From Streptomyces sp. AJS327 (lineage in GTDB: Bacteria; Actinomycetota; Actinomycetes; Streptomycetales; Streptomycetaceae): DNA of 64,000 nt. The position numbers were made by a program, and so were the translations under genes. The notes beneath the pieces are model-generated. The model was not told the origin of the DNA and ran no database searches. It worked only from the letters and a program-made list of their open reading frames with translations. This document shows, one piece after another, positions 8,927 to 19,006 of this stretch. Numbering within the stretch: position 1 is the first letter of the stretch; each line of letters begins with the position of its first letter. The stretch is taken from positions 1,078,501-1,142,500 of the forward strand of contig NZ_SKBR01000002.1 of NCBI RefSeq assembly GCF_013450295.1, given 5' to 3'.

Positions 8927-9706
8927 GTGTCCGCTACGCCGCAGCTCGCGCTGCGCGGGGTCTCCAAACGGTTCGGCGCCGTCCAGGCGCTGACCAAGGT
9001 CGACCTGGAGATCCGGACCGGCGAAGTCGTCGCCCTCGTGGGGGACAACGGCGCCGGGAAGTCCACCCTCGTCAAGACCGTCGCCGGGGTGCACCCCATC
9101 GACAGCGGAACGGTGGAGTGGGAGGGTAGGCCCGTCTCCATCCACCGGCCGCACGACGCGCAGAGCCTCGGAATCGCCACCGTCTACCAGGACTTGGCGC
9201 TCTGCGACAACCTCGACGTGGTCGCCAACCTCTTCCTCGGCAGCGAGCTGCGCTCCGCCACCGTCCTGGACGAGATCGCCATGGAGAAGCGCGCCAGGGA
9301 GCTGCTGGAGACGCTGTCCATCCGCATCCCCAGCGTCCGTATCCCGGTGGCCTCGCTCTCCGGCGGGCAGCGGCAGGTGGTGGCCATCGCCAGGGCGCTG
9401 ATCGGCGACCCCCGGGTGGTGATCCTCGACGAGCCCACCGCCGCGCTCGGCGTCGAGCAGACCGCGCAGGTGCTCGACCTGGTCGAGCGGCTCCGGCAGC
9501 GCGGGCTGGGCGTCATCCTGATCAGCCACAACATGGCCGACGTGCGCGCGGTCGCGGACCGGGTGGCCGTCCTGCGGCTCGGCCGGAACAACGGTGTCTT
9601 CCGGCTGGCGGACACCTCCCACGAGGAGATCGTCGCCGCGATCACGGGAGCGGCGGACAACGCCGTCACCCGGCGCGAGGCCCGCACCACGGAGGGGTCG
9701 AAGTGA
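8927..9706 (+). CDS. xylG: Sugar ABC transporter ATP-binding protein, XylG type
   Basis: A 259-residue ATPase with one nucleotide-binding domain: Walker A GDNGAGKST, signature LSGGQRQ, Walker B VVILDEPTAAL and the switch His in ISHNMADV. XylG of enteric bacteria has two fused domains. The single-domain form is common in actinobacteria, so the subunit should dimerise. The GTG start at 8927 has AGGAG nine bases upstream. Its stop overlaps the start of xylH by four bases (GTGA), which indicates translational coupling. Confidence 0.85.
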   Translation: MSATPQLALRGVSKRFGAVQALTKVDLEIRTGEVVALVGDNGAGKSTLVKTVAGVHPIDSGTVEWEGRPVSIHRPHDAQSLGIATVYQDLALCDNLDVVANLFLGSELRSATVLDEIAMEKRARELLETLSIRIPSVRIPVASLSGGQRQVVAIARALIGDPRVVILDEPTAALGVEQTAQVLDLVERLRQRGLGVILISHNMADVRAVADRVAVLRLGRNNGVFRLADTSHEEIVAAITGAADNAVTRREARTTEGSK

Positions 9707-11013
9707 GTGACACCGCCAGGACCGAGCCGGGGGCCCAGCCCGACGCGGCTGCCCCCGCCGACCCCGCCGACCAGGCGGCCGCGAGCGGCGCCACCCCGGT
9801 GGCCGACCCACGGCTGCTCGTCCGCGAGCAGGGGGTACGCGGCTACCTGACCGACTTCCGGCGCCGGGTGCGCAGCGGCGAACTGGGTTCGCTGCCGGTG
9901 GTCGTCAGCCTGATCCTGATCGCGATCGTCTTCCAGTCGCTGAACGGCAAGTTCCTCTCGGCCGGCAGCCTCAGCGACATCAGCGTGTACATCGCGGGCA
10001 CCGGCATCATGGCGACCGGCATCGTCTTCGTCCTGCTGCTGGGCGAGATCGACCTGTCGGTCGGCTCCGTCGCCGGGGTCGGCGCGGCGGTGTGGGCGGT
10101 GCTGAGCGTCACCCACGACGTCGGGGACTGGACGGGCGTCGTCCTCGCCCTCGGCGCGGGGCTGGTGATCGGCGGGCTGCACGGCTTCTTCTTCGCCAAG
10201 GTGGGCGTGCCCGCCTTCGTGGTGACCCTCGCCGGGTTCCTCGGGTGGAGCGGCCTCCAGATCTGGCTGATGGGCTCGGAGGGGAGCATCAACACCCCCG
10301 CGGGCAGCGTCGTCGAGGACCTGACCGGCTTCTACTTCGAGGACATCGCCGCCGCCTACGGCCTGGCCGCGGTGGCGACCGCCGCGTACGCGGGCTCGCT
10401 GCTGTGGGACGCCCGGCGGCGCCGCGCCGCCCGGCTGCCCTTCCGTCCCATGACCGAGATCGGGCTGCGGACGGGCGTGCTGGCGGTGGTCGTGTTCGCC
10501 GCCGCGTACATCCTCAACCAGTCGCGCGGGCTGCCGCTGGCCCTGGTGCTGTTCCTCACGGTGCTGGTCATCGCCGACTTCACGGTGCGCAGGACGACCT
10601 TCGGGCGCCAGGTCTTCGCCGTCGGTGGGAACGCCGAGGCGGCGCGGCGCGCGGGCATCCCCGTCGACCGGATCCGGATCACCGTCTTCGCGATCTCCGG
10701 CATGTTGGCGGCCTTCGGCGGACTGTTCATCGCCAGCCTCGCGGGGGGCGCCAGCAAGAACCTCGGCGGGGACAACACCCTGATGAACGTGATCGCCGCC
10801 GCCGTGATCGGCGGGACCAGCCTCTTCGGGGGCCGGGGCAAGATCTGGTCGGCGCTGCTGGGCATCCTGGTGATCCAGTCCATAGAGCAGGGCCTGAACC
10901 TGCTCGGCAAGCCCAGCGAGATCCAGTTCATGATCACCGGTGCGGTGCTGCTCGCCGCCGTGGTGATCGACTCGGTCTCGCGCCGAACCCAGCGAACCGC
11001 CGGACGCACCTGA
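9703..11013 (+). CDS. xylH: Sugar ABC transporter permease, XylH type
   Basis: A 436-residue membrane permease of the BPD_transp_2 family with an N-terminal Ala/Pro-rich cytoplasmic tail of about 60 residues and about ten membrane segments. Family motifs include GEIDLSVGSVAG and, toward the end, NLGGDNTLMNVIAAAVIGGTS in two parts around residues 350-370. It forms the pore for the sugar bound by XylF. The start overlaps the xylG stop by four bases. Confidence 0.85.
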   Translation: MSDTARTEPGAQPDAAAPADPADQAAASGATPVADPRLLVREQGVRGYLTDFRRRVRSGELGSLPVVVSLILIAIVFQSLNGKFLSAGSLSDISVYIAGTGIMATGIVFVLLLGEIDLSVGSVAGVGAAVWAVLSVTHDVGDWTGVVLALGAGLVIGGLHGFFFAKVGVPAFVVTLAGFLGWSGLQIWLMGSEGSINTPAGSVVEDLTGFYFEDIAAAYGLAAVATAAYAGSLLWDARRRRAARLPFRPMTEIGLRTGVLAVVVFAAAYILNQSRGLPLALVLFLTVLVIADFTVRRTTFGRQVFAVGGNAEAARRAGIPVDRIRITVFAISGMLAAFGGLFIASLAGGASKNLGGDNTLMNVIAAAVIGGTSLFGGRGKIWSALLGILVIQSIEQGLNLLGKPSEIQFMITGAVLLAAVVIDSVSRRTQRTAGRT

Positions 11014-11447
11014 CGCGCGGCCCCGGCCGCCCGAGCGCGCCGCCCGCTCCCTCCGCCGCTCCGATCCGCCCGGCCCGCGTCGCCGCCCCGTCCGTGTGCG
11101 GGTGGCGGGCGGCCGGGCGCGGGCCATCGGGGTGGGCCGGTGGGCGCCCGCGCGGGGACGCGGCCGGGCCGCTCCGGCCCCCGGCCGGGCGCCATTGGCG
11201 TGAGCCGGATCGCACCGGGCAGGCTTCGTCCCCGTCGGGGGAACATTAGACTCGTCGGGTCGGGCACGGAGGCCCACCCGGGTCAGGTTCCCGGGCTGCG
11301 CCCGTGGCGCGACCCCGCGGGGTCGCGGGCGTTCCAGACGGCCGGCCGGGCACCCGGCGGGTGCCGCGCCGGAGGCGCGCGGGCCGGGCACCACCGACAG
11401 CACGGGCAGACAGACGGATCGGCATGGTTCGACACCAAGGAGGCACA
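11014..11447. other. Intergenic region before dxs
   Basis: About 430 bases, extremely GC-rich for the first 200. A possible -10 element TTAGACT lies near 11246, in the only AT-richer patch. A longer open frame runs into dxs from 11304, but its Arg/Pro-rich translation looks like non-coding sequence. The strong AAGGAGG just before 11448 argues for that later start. Confidence 0.5.
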
Positions 11448-13433
11448 GTGCAGCAGGTGCCGCGCGAGGCGCGACGGCCCGGTGCGGGGGCGGGCAACGG
11501 TGGGGAACTGCTGAAGCGCATCTCAGGCCCGCGTGATCTGGACGGACTCTCCCCGGAACAGCTGGAGCGGCTGGCCGCCGAGATCCGCGCGTTCCTGGTC
11601 TCGGAGGTCGCCAAGACCGGTGGGCATCTCGGCCCCAACCTCGGCGTGGTGGAGTTGACGATCGCGCTGCACCGGGTCTTCGAGTCCCCCCGGGACCGGG
11701 TGCTGTTCGACACCGGACACCAGTCGTACGTGCACAAACTGCTCACCGGACGGCAGGACTTCAGCAGGCTGCGGGCCAAGGGGGGCCTCTCCGGCTACCC
11801 CTCCCGGGCCGAGTCCGAGCACGACGTCATCGAGAACTCCCACGCGTCGACGGTGCTGGGCTGGGCCGACGGCCTCGCCAAGGCGAACGAGGTGCGCGGA
11901 ACCAGTGACCACGTGGTCGCCGTCATCGGGGACGGCGCGCTGACCGGCGGTATGGCCTGGGAGGCGCTGAACAACATCGCCGCCGCCAAGGACCGTCCGC
12001 TGGTCATCGTCGTCAACGACAACGAGCGCTCCTACGAGCCGACCATCGGCGGGCTGGCCAACCACCTCGCCACCCTGCGCACCACCGACGGCTACGAGCG
12101 CTTCCTCGCCCGGGGCAAGGAGATGCTCAACCGCACCCCCGTCGTGGGCCGCCCGCTGTACGGCACCCTGCACGGCGCGAAGAAGGGCCTGAAGGACTTC
12201 ATCGCGCCGCAGGGCATGTTCGAGGACCTGGGCCTGAAGTACGTCGGCCCGATCGACGGGCACGACATGGCCGCCGTCGAGTCGGCCCTGCTGCGCGCCA
12301 AGCGGTTCGGTGGCCCGGTGCTGGTGCACTGCCTCACCGAGAAGGGCCGTGGCTACCAGCCGGCGCGGCAGGACGAGGCGGACCAGTTCCACTCGGTGGG
12401 CGTGATCCACCCGGACACCGGACTGCCGGTCAAGTCCTCGGGCGCCGACTGGACGTCGGTCTTCAGTGAGGAGATGGTCACGCTCGGCCGGGAGCGGCCG
12501 GACATCGTCGCCATCACCGCGGCCATGATGCGCCCCACCGGGCTGAACGCCTTCGCGCGGCGCTTCCCCGACCGGGTCTACGACGTGGGCATCGCCGAAC
12601 AGCACGGCGCCGTCTCGGCGGCCGGGCTCGCCACCGGCGGGCTCCACCCCGTCTTCGCGGTCTACGCCACCTTCCTCAACCGCGCCTTCGACCAACTGCT
12701 GATGGATGTGGCGCTGCACCGGTGCGGCGTCACCTTCGTGCTGGACCGCGCGGGCGTCACCGGTTCGGACGGCGCCTCGCACAACGGCATGTGGGACATG
12801 TCGGTGCTCCAGTGCGTGCCGGGGTTGCGGCTCGCCGCCCCGCGCGACGCCGACCAGCTGCGGGCGCAGCTGCGGGAGGCCGTCGAGGTGGACGACGCGC
12901 CGACGGTCGTCCGCTTCTCCAAGGGCGCCGTCGGGCCGCCGGTGCCCGCGGTCGGCCGGGTCGGCGGTATGGACGTGCTGCGCGAGGCGGGCGTGCCCCA
13001 CCCCGACGTGCTGCTGGTCTCGGTCGGGGCGCTGGCCCCGATGTGCCTGGAGGTCGCCGATCTGCTGGACAAGCAGGGCATCTCCACCACCATCGTCGAC
13101 CCGCGCTGGGTCAAGCCGGTGGACGAGGAACTGGCGCCGCTCGCCGAGGGGCACCGGGTGGTCGTCACCGTCGAGGACAACAGCCGTGCCGGCGGCGTGG
13201 GTTCGGCCGTCGCGCAGGCGCTGCGGGACGCGGGCGTGGACATGCCGCTGCGGGACTTCGGTATCCCGCCGCGCTTCCTCGACCACGGCTCCCGCGCGGA
13301 GGTCCTGGCCGAGGTGGGCCTCACGGCGCCGGACATCTCCCGCCAGGTCACCGGCCTCGTCGCCCGGCTGGACGGCCGGTACGAGACGGAGCGCGCGGAG
13401 CGGCTGGACCCGGACCGCACCGTCCGGGACTGA
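11448..13433 (+). CDS. dxs: 1-deoxy-D-xylulose-5-phosphate synthase (probable second copy)
   Basis: Thiamine-diphosphate enzyme that condenses pyruvate and glyceraldehyde 3-phosphate, the first step of the MEP isoprenoid pathway. About 661 residues. The TPP site shows GDGALTGG followed by NDN 28 residues later. The active-site region IENSHASTVLGWADGLAKA is conserved in actinobacterial DXS, and the pyrimidine-domain motif reads DRAGVTGSDGASHNGMWD. Streptomyces commonly carry two dxs genes, and the position after xylFGH matches the SCO6013-type copy. I chose GTG 11448, four bases after AAGGAGG. ATG 11424 is the main alternative. Confidence 0.85.
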   Translation: MQQVPREARRPGAGAGNGGELLKRISGPRDLDGLSPEQLERLAAEIRAFLVSEVAKTGGHLGPNLGVVELTIALHRVFESPRDRVLFDTGHQSYVHKLLTGRQDFSRLRAKGGLSGYPSRAESEHDVIENSHASTVLGWADGLAKANEVRGTSDHVVAVIGDGALTGGMAWEALNNIAAAKDRPLVIVVNDNERSYEPTIGGLANHLATLRTTDGYERFLARGKEMLNRTPVVGRPLYGTLHGAKKGLKDFIAPQGMFEDLGLKYVGPIDGHDMAAVESALLRAKRFGGPVLVHCLTEKGRGYQPARQDEADQFHSVGVIHPDTGLPVKSSGADWTSVFSEEMVTLGRERPDIVAITAAMMRPTGLNAFARRFPDRVYDVGIAEQHGAVSAAGLATGGLHPVFAVYATFLNRAFDQLLMDVALHRCGVTFVLDRAGVTGSDGASHNGMWDMSVLQCVPGLRLAAPRDADQLRAQLREAVEVDDAPTVVRFSKGAVGPPVPAVGRVGGMDVLREAGVPHPDVLLVSVGALAPMCLEVADLLDKQGISTTIVDPRWVKPVDEELAPLAEGHRVVVTVEDNSRAGGVGSAVAQALRDAGVDMPLRDFGIPPRFLDHGSRAEVLAEVGLTAPDISRQVTGLVARLDGRYETERAERLDPDRTVRD

Positions 13434-13442
13434 ACCGCGGAT

Positions 13443-13487
13443 CGCTCCCCGGCCGCCGGTGGCCTCGCCGCTGGCGGCCGGGGAGCG
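13443..13487 (+). terminator. Terminator after dxs
   Basis: CGCTCCCCGGCCGCC (13443-13457) pairs perfectly with 13473-13487 over 15 bp. A 15-base loop can itself fold further. It starts ten bases after the dxs stop. Confidence 0.75.
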
Positions 13488-13680
13488 TTCGTGTCCGGGC
13501 CCGCCCGGTCGCGGATCGGCGCCCCGCAGACGGCCCCGGGAGACGCTGAGCGGCGCCCAACGGCGGTGAACTCCCCGCGCCCCGGGGGTGTTCGGGGCAT
13601 GGGGCGGCGGTGGCCGGGAGCCGACCCCGGCCCGGTGCGACAGCCGCTAAACCGGTGGACCGTACTGACACCCCGGCCGA

Positions 13681-13693
13681 TAAATTGGTGGCT
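13681..13693 (+). promoter_or_regulatory. Leaderless promoter of the GT39-like gene
   Basis: The -10 hexamer TAAATT (13681-13686) ends seven bases before the ATG at 13694. This puts the transcription start at or next to the start codon. Confidence 0.55.
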
Positions 13694-15289
13694 ATGCCAT
13701 CGTCCGCCGAGCCGCCGTATTCTCCGTCACCCACCCGTGGACCGGCCGTCGGAGCACCGACGGAGGACGCCGAACCGGAGGCGTCCGGGCACCCGGCCAG
13801 ACCCGGCACCCGGGTACCGTCCCCCCGGCGGCCGGGGGGACCGCCCGCGCTCGCCCCGGAGCCCGGCACCGAGCGGAGACGGTTCTGGCTGAGTCTGCTG
13901 CCGACCCTGGCGGCGCTGACCGTCATCACCCGGCTTCCCTCCTTCGCCCGCACGCTGTGGAACCCGGACGAGGGCTTCGTCGCCACCCAGGCCCGGCAAC
14001 TGGCCGACGGGGGCGTGCTCTACGACACCGTCGTCGACCGCAAACCGCCGCTGCTGCCCTGGCTCTACCAGGGCGCGTTCGCGCTGTTCGGCGCCGACTC
14101 GCTCTGGCCGCTGCGGGTGGTGGCGATCGTCGCCGTCCTGCTCGGGGCGGTGCTGATCGCCTCGATGGGCAGGCACCGCTGGGGAGCGGTGGGTGGCTGG
14201 TCCGCCGGGGTCCTGTTCGTGCTCGTCTCCGTGGGGCTCAACCCGGAGGACACCCAGGCGGCGAGCTTCGGCCTGTTCATGATGGTGTGGACGGTGCTGG
14301 CCATGTGGTGTGCCGAGCGTGGTCACTGGGCCGCCGCGGGCCTCGCCCTGGCCGGGGCGGTACTGACCAAGCAGACCGGCGGAGCCGTGCTGCTGCCGAT
14401 GTTGTTCGTGCTCTGGCGCTCCCGCGCCGGATGGGTCGCGGCGGCCAGGCTGCTGGCCGGTTCGGCGCTGCCGGTGCTGGCCGTCGCCGTGGCCTACGGC
14501 CCGGCGACCTTCCTGTACTGGATGGCCACCGGCTCCGGCTCGTACGCCTCGGTGAAGGGCGCTGGGACGCTGGCGCTGGTCCGGGCGGTGGGCAGCGGCG
14601 CGCTGCTCGTGCTGGCGCTGCTGCCGGTGCTGTGCGCGCTGGGCTACGTCCTGGCCCGGCGCCGTCGGGAACTGGGGCCGATGGCGGACCTGCTGGTGTG
14701 GCTGGGCGCCTCGGCGATGGCGGTCACCGTGGGCTTCCAGTTCTTCGGGCACTACTTCCTCCAGCTGGTGCCCGCGCTGGCGCTGATCGGCGCCGGGGCC
14801 CTCGCCGCGCTGAGCGCCCGGCGGGTGATGGCCGTCCTCGCGGCCACCGCGGTGATCGCCTCCGGCTACATGGGCTGGGGCTTCCTCGCGGACCGTACGG
14901 AACTCGACCACGCGCACCGGGTCGCGCTCGCGGTCCGCGACCGGACCGCGCCGGACGAACCGGTGCTGCTGTGGGGCATGCACCCCGAGGGGTACTGGCT
15001 CGCCCAGCGCCCCCCGGCCTCCCGCTACCTCACCGCGGGCTTCCTGACCAACTTCAGCGGCGGACGCGGCGGGGTGCGTGTGGGGGAGCAGTACGCGATG
15101 GAGGGCGCCTGGCCGTACTTCCGGCGGGAACTGGCCGAGAACCCGCCCGCCGTGGTAGTCGACGACGCGCGGGGCGCCGCGTACGGGATCGAGCGGACGC
15201 CGACGCTCCGCGCCGTTCTGGAGCGGGACTACGAGCGGACCGACACGATCGGCGGCGCGGTCTTCTACGTCCGCACCGCCATCCCCTGA
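13694..15289 (+). CDS. Polytopic membrane protein, glycosyltransferase-39 (PMT) like
   Basis: A 531-residue protein with a long Pro-rich cytoplasmic N-terminus (about 60 residues) and roughly ten membrane segments. After the first segment comes WNPDEGFVATQARQL, where the DE pair matches the catalytic acidic motif of GT-C enzymes that use lipid-linked sugars. The DRKPPLLPWLYQ loop that follows is also typical of the PMT_2/GT39 group. A soluble C-terminal domain of about 130 residues would lie outside the membrane. The acceptor is unknown, and it could act on a cell-wall polymer or on proteins. It is separated from dxs by a terminator and appears to have its own leaderless promoter. Confidence 0.7.
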   Translation: MPSSAEPPYSPSPTRGPAVGAPTEDAEPEASGHPARPGTRVPSPRRPGGPPALAPEPGTERRRFWLSLLPTLAALTVITRLPSFARTLWNPDEGFVATQARQLADGGVLYDTVVDRKPPLLPWLYQGAFALFGADSLWPLRVVAIVAVLLGAVLIASMGRHRWGAVGGWSAGVLFVLVSVGLNPEDTQAASFGLFMMVWTVLAMWCAERGHWAAAGLALAGAVLTKQTGGAVLLPMLFVLWRSRAGWVAAARLLAGSALPVLAVAVAYGPATFLYWMATGSGSYASVKGAGTLALVRAVGSGALLVLALLPVLCALGYVLARRRRELGPMADLLVWLGASAMAVTVGFQFFGHYFLQLVPALALIGAGALAALSARRVMAVLAATAVIASGYMGWGFLADRTELDHAHRVALAVRDRTAPDEPVLLWGMHPEGYWLAQRPPASRYLTAGFLTNFSGGRGGVRVGEQYAMEGAWPYFRRELAENPPAVVVDDARGAAYGIERTPTLRAVLERDYERTDTIGGAVFYVRTAIP

Positions 15290-15326
15290 CCGGACCCCCG
15301 AGGCGCCCGGCGACCCCGGGGCACGA

Positions 15327-15358
15327 CGGAGGGGCCGGTCAACTGACCGGCCCCTCCG
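15327..15358. terminator. Bidirectional terminator between convergent genes
   Basis: CGGAGGGGCCGGTCA is followed almost at once by its perfect complement, giving up to 15 bp around a very small centre. It lies between the GT39-like gene and fadB, which converge here, so it can serve both. Confidence 0.8.
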
Positions 15359-15401
15359 CTGGGTTCGGGCCGGGCGGTGTCCGCCGGCCCGGTGCCCGGT
15401 G

Positions 15402-17531
15402 TCACGCCGGGACGCTGGCGACCCCGTTCTCCAGGAACTTCTCGCCGGTCACGCGCTCGCTGACGCCCTCGCGGTCCAGGTACGGCGTGATGCCGCCCAG
15501 GTGGAAGGGCCACCCGGCGCCGGTGATCAGGCACAGGTCCACATCCTGCGCCTCGGCGACCACGCCCTCGTCCAGCATCAGCCGGATCTCCTGCGCGATC
15601 GCGTCCAGCGCGCGGTCGCGCACCTGCTCCTCGGTCAGCACGGTCGAGCCGGTCTCGAAGAGCGCGGCCACCTCCGGGTCCAGCTCCGGGGCGCCGGAGT
15701 CGTAGGTGTAGAGGTTCCGCTTCCCGGCTTCCACGACCCGGCCCAGGTTCTCCGAGACGCCGAAGCGGTTCGGGAAGGCGGCGTGCAGGGTTCCGGCGAC
15801 GTGGTGCGCCACCGCCGGGCCGACCAGCTCCAGCAGCACGATCGGCGACATCGGCAGCCCGAGCGGGGCGAGCGCGCGGTCCGCCACCTCGACCGGGGTG
15901 CCCTCGTCGATGGAGCGCAGCACCTCACCGAGGAAGCGCGTCAGCACCCGGTTGACGACGAACGCCGGGGCGTCCTTGACCAGGACCGCGGTCTTCTTCA
16001 GCGTCTTGGCCACGCTGAACGCGGTGGCCAGCGAGGCGTCGTCGGTCTGCTCGCCGCGCACGATCTCCAGCAGCGGGAGGATCGCCACGGGGTTGAAGAA
16101 GTGGAAGCCGACGACCCGCTCCGGGTGCTGGAGCCGCGAGGCCATCTCCGTGACGGAGAGCGAGGAGGTGTTGGTGGCGAGGATCGCCTCCGCCGGGACC
16201 ACGGCCTCGACCTCGGCGAACACCTTCTGCTTCAGGCCCATCTCCTCGAAGACGGCCTCGATGACGAAGTCCGCGTCCGAGAACCCGGCGGCCTTGTCGA
16301 GCGTGCCGGTCACCAGCGCCTTCAGCCGGTTCGCCTTGTCCTGGTTGACCCGGCCCTTGAGCAGGAGCTTGTCGATCTCCTCGTGGCAGTAGGCCACACC
16401 CTTGTCGACCCGCTCCTGGTCGATGTCGGTCAGCACGACCGGCACCTCCAGGCGTCGCGCGAACAGCAGCGCCAGCTGCGAGGCCATCAGCCCCGCGCCG
16501 ACCACACCCACCTTGTTGACGGGGCGGGCGAGCGACTTGTCCGGGGCACCGACCGGGCGCTTGGCCCGCCGCTGCACCAGGTTGAAGGAGTAGAGCCCGG
16601 CCCGCAGCTCACCCGTCATGATCAGGTCGGCGAGCGCGGTGTCCTCGGCCTCGAAGCCCTGACGCAGATCGCCGTTCCTGGCGGCGTCGATGATGTCCAG
16701 CGCGCGGTAGGCGGCGGGGGCCGCCCCGTGCACCTTGCTGTCCGCGATCTCGCGGCCGCGCCGCACGGCCTCGTCCCAGGCGTCGCCCCGGTCTAGCTCC
16801 GGACGGACCACGTCGGTCTTCCCGTTCAGCACGGAGGCGGTCCAGCGCAGCGACTCCTCCAGGAAGTCGGCGCCCTCGAACAGCACGTCGGCGATGCCCA
16901 GTTCGTAGACCTGGGCGCCCTTGAGCTGCTTGTTCTGGTTGAGCGAGTTCTCGATGATGACGGAGACCGCGCGCTCCGGCCCGACCAGGTTCGGCAGCAG
17001 CGTGCAACCGCCCCAGCCCGGGATCAGGCCGAGGAAGACCTCCGGCAGCGAGAACGCGGGCACCGCCTTGGAGACGGTGCGGTAGGAGCAGTGCAGCCCC
17101 ACCTCGACACCGCCGCCCATGGCGGCCCCGTTGTAGTACGCGAAGGTCGGCACGGCCAGCTTCCCCAGCCGGGAGAAGACGGCGTGTCCACCCTCCCCGA
17201 TCAGCTTCGCGTGCTCCCGCTCACGCAGCACCTCGACGCCCTTGAGGTCGGCGCCGACGGCGAAGATGAACGGCTTGCCGGTGATCCCGACGCCCGTCAC
17301 CTCGCCGTCCGCGGCCTCCTTCTCGACCTGGTCCAGGGCCGCGTCCAGCCGCGCCAGCGACCGCGGCCCGAAGGTGGTCGGCTTGGTGTGGTCGAACCCG
17401 TTGTCCAGCGTGATCAGCGCGAACCGGCCCGCCCCGTCCGGCAGGTCGAGGTGGCGTACGTGCGCCTCGGTCACGACCTCGTCGGGAAACTGCTCGGCCG
17501 CCGTGTTCAGCAGCTCGGCGGTGGTGGTCAC
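15402..17531 (-). CDS. fadB: Fatty-acid oxidation multifunctional protein (enoyl-CoA hydratase / 3-hydroxyacyl-CoA dehydrogenase)
   Basis: Beta-oxidation enzyme of 709 residues that hydrates enoyl-CoA and oxidises the resulting 3-hydroxyacyl-CoA. The N-terminal crotonase domain has GGGVEVGLHCSYR and PEVFLGLIPGWGG, which carry the two catalytic glutamates. The NAD-binding dehydrogenase domain starts with GVVGAGLMASQLA and has the catalytic His in VGFHFFNP. A C-terminal dehydrogenase domain follows. The GTG start at 17531 overlaps the fadA stop by four bases (GTGA), so the pair is translationally coupled as fadA-fadB. Confidence 0.9.
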   Translation of the reverse strand: MTTTAELLNTAAEQFPDEVVTEAHVRHLDLPDGAGRFALITLDNGFDHTKPTTFGPRSLARLDAALDQVEKEAADGEVTGVGITGKPFIFAVGADLKGVEVLREREHAKLIGEGGHAVFSRLGKLAVPTFAYYNGAAMGGGVEVGLHCSYRTVSKAVPAFSLPEVFLGLIPGWGGCTLLPNLVGPERAVSVIIENSLNQNKQLKGAQVYELGIADVLFEGADFLEESLRWTASVLNGKTDVVRPELDRGDAWDEAVRRGREIADSKVHGAAPAAYRALDIIDAARNGDLRQGFEAEDTALADLIMTGELRAGLYSFNLVQRRAKRPVGAPDKSLARPVNKVGVVGAGLMASQLALLFARRLEVPVVLTDIDQERVDKGVAYCHEEIDKLLLKGRVNQDKANRLKALVTGTLDKAAGFSDADFVIEAVFEEMGLKQKVFAEVEAVVPAEAILATNTSSLSVTEMASRLQHPERVVGFHFFNPVAILPLLEIVRGEQTDDASLATAFSVAKTLKKTAVLVKDAPAFVVNRVLTRFLGEVLRSIDEGTPVEVADRALAPLGLPMSPIVLLELVGPAVAHHVAGTLHAAFPNRFGVSENLGRVVEAGKRNLYTYDSGAPELDPEVAALFETGSTVLTEEQVRDRALDAIAQEIRLMLDEGVVAEAQDVDLCLITGAGWPFHLGGITPYLDREGVSERVTGEKFLENGVASVPA

Positions 17532-18748
17532 TTGCCTGCCCCCTCGTGGTGCGGGTTCTCCCAGATGACGGTTCCGCCCATGCCGAAGCCGACGCACATG
17601 GTGGTCAGCCCGTAACGGACGTGCGGCTGCTCCTCGAACTGCCGCGCCAGCTGCGTCATCAGACGCACGCCGGAGGAGGCCAGCGGGTGGCCGTAGGCGA
17701 TGGCGCCGCCGTACTGGTTGACCCGGGGGTCGTCATCGGCGATGCCGTAGTGGTCGAGCAGCGCCAGGACCTGGACGGCGAACGCCTCGTTGATCTCGAA
17801 CAGGCCGATGTCCTCAATGGACAGCCCCGCCTGCCGCAGCGCCTTCTCGGTGGCCGGCACCGGCCCGATCCCCATGACCTCCGGGGCGACCCCGGCGAAG
17901 GCGTAGGAGACCAGCCGCATCCGCACCGGCAGGCCCAGCTCCCGGGCCACGTCCTCGGCGGCGATCAGCGAGGCGGTCGCCCCGTCGTTCAGCCCGGCCG
18001 CGTTGCCCGGGGTGACCCGGCCGTGCGCGCGGAAGGGCGTCTTGAGGGAGGCCAGGTTCTCCAGGGTGGTGCCCGGCCGCATGGGCTCGTCCGCGGTGGC
18101 GAGGCCCCAGCCGGTCTCGCCACCCTCGGGGCTGGTGCGCCGGATGGAGACGGGCACCAGGTCCTGCTGGATGCGGCCGTCGGCGTAAGCCTTGGCCGCC
18201 TTCTCCTGGCTGCGCACCGCGTACTCGTCGGCGCGGGCCTTCGTCAGGTGCGGGAACCGGTCGTGCAGGTTCTCCGCCGTCATGCCCATGAACAGGGCGG
18301 ACTGGTCGACCAGCTTCTCGGAGACGAACCGGGGGTTGGGGTCGACGGCTTCGCCCATCGGATGCCGCCCCATGTGCTCGACGCCGCCGGCCACCACGAC
18401 GTCGTACGCCCCGAAGGAGACGGACCCGGCGGTGGTGGTGACGGCCGTCATCGCACCCGCGCACATGCGGTCGATGGAGTACCCGGGCACGGTCTCCGGG
18501 AGCCCGGCGAGGATACCGGCGGTGCGGCCCAGGGTCAGGCCCTGGTCACCGATCTGGGTCGTCGCGGCGACGGCCACCTCGTCCACCCGCTCCGGGGGCA
18601 GACTCGGGTTGCGGCGCAGCAGCTCGCGGATGCACTTGACGACCAGGTCGTCGGCGCGGGTCTCGTGGTAGATGCCCTTGGGGCCCGCCTTGCCGAACGG
18701 GGTGCGGACGCCGTCGACGAAGACGACATCCCTAGCGGTACGAGGCAC
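17528..18748 (-). CDS. fadA: Acetyl-CoA acyltransferase (thiolase)
   Basis: A 406-residue thiolase that cleaves 3-ketoacyl-CoA in the last step of beta-oxidation. The acyl-accepting Cys is in DRMCAGAMTA, the catalytic His in GGAIAYGHPLASSG, and the second Cys in TTMCVGFGMGG. NEAFA is also conserved. The GTG start is preceded by GGAGGAGA five bases upstream. It is the first gene of the fadA-fadB operon and lies next to fadB as the partner subunit. Confidence 0.9.
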   Translation of the reverse strand: MPRTARDVVFVDGVRTPFGKAGPKGIYHETRADDLVVKCIRELLRRNPSLPPERVDEVAVAATTQIGDQGLTLGRTAGILAGLPETVPGYSIDRMCAGAMTAVTTTAGSVSFGAYDVVVAGGVEHMGRHPMGEAVDPNPRFVSEKLVDQSALFMGMTAENLHDRFPHLTKARADEYAVRSQEKAAKAYADGRIQQDLVPVSIRRTSPEGGETGWGLATADEPMRPGTTLENLASLKTPFRAHGRVTPGNAAGLNDGATASLIAAEDVARELGLPVRMRLVSYAFAGVAPEVMGIGPVPATEKALRQAGLSIEDIGLFEINEAFAVQVLALLDHYGIADDDPRVNQYGGAIAYGHPLASSGVRLMTQLARQFEEQPHVRYGLTTMCVGFGMGGTVIWENPHHEGAGK

Positions 18749-19006
18749 GTGGCTCTCCTCCAGGTGCGGCCGGGAGTCCGGGGGTGTCTCCCCCGGGGGG
18801 AGAAAGCTACCGCTGCCGGACGGTGCGCTTCCCGACCCTATGCTACTTGTGGGTAACCGCTGGGCAAGGCCGGGTCACGGTGAGGGGCACACGTCACATC
18901 GCGCCCGCGGGCGGTCGCCCGGAACCGGAATCCCCGCCGCCGGACGTGGCGGTCCCCGAACCCGCTGACCTGGGGGGCGCGGGCAGCCGCGCGGCGGCCG
19001 GCCGGC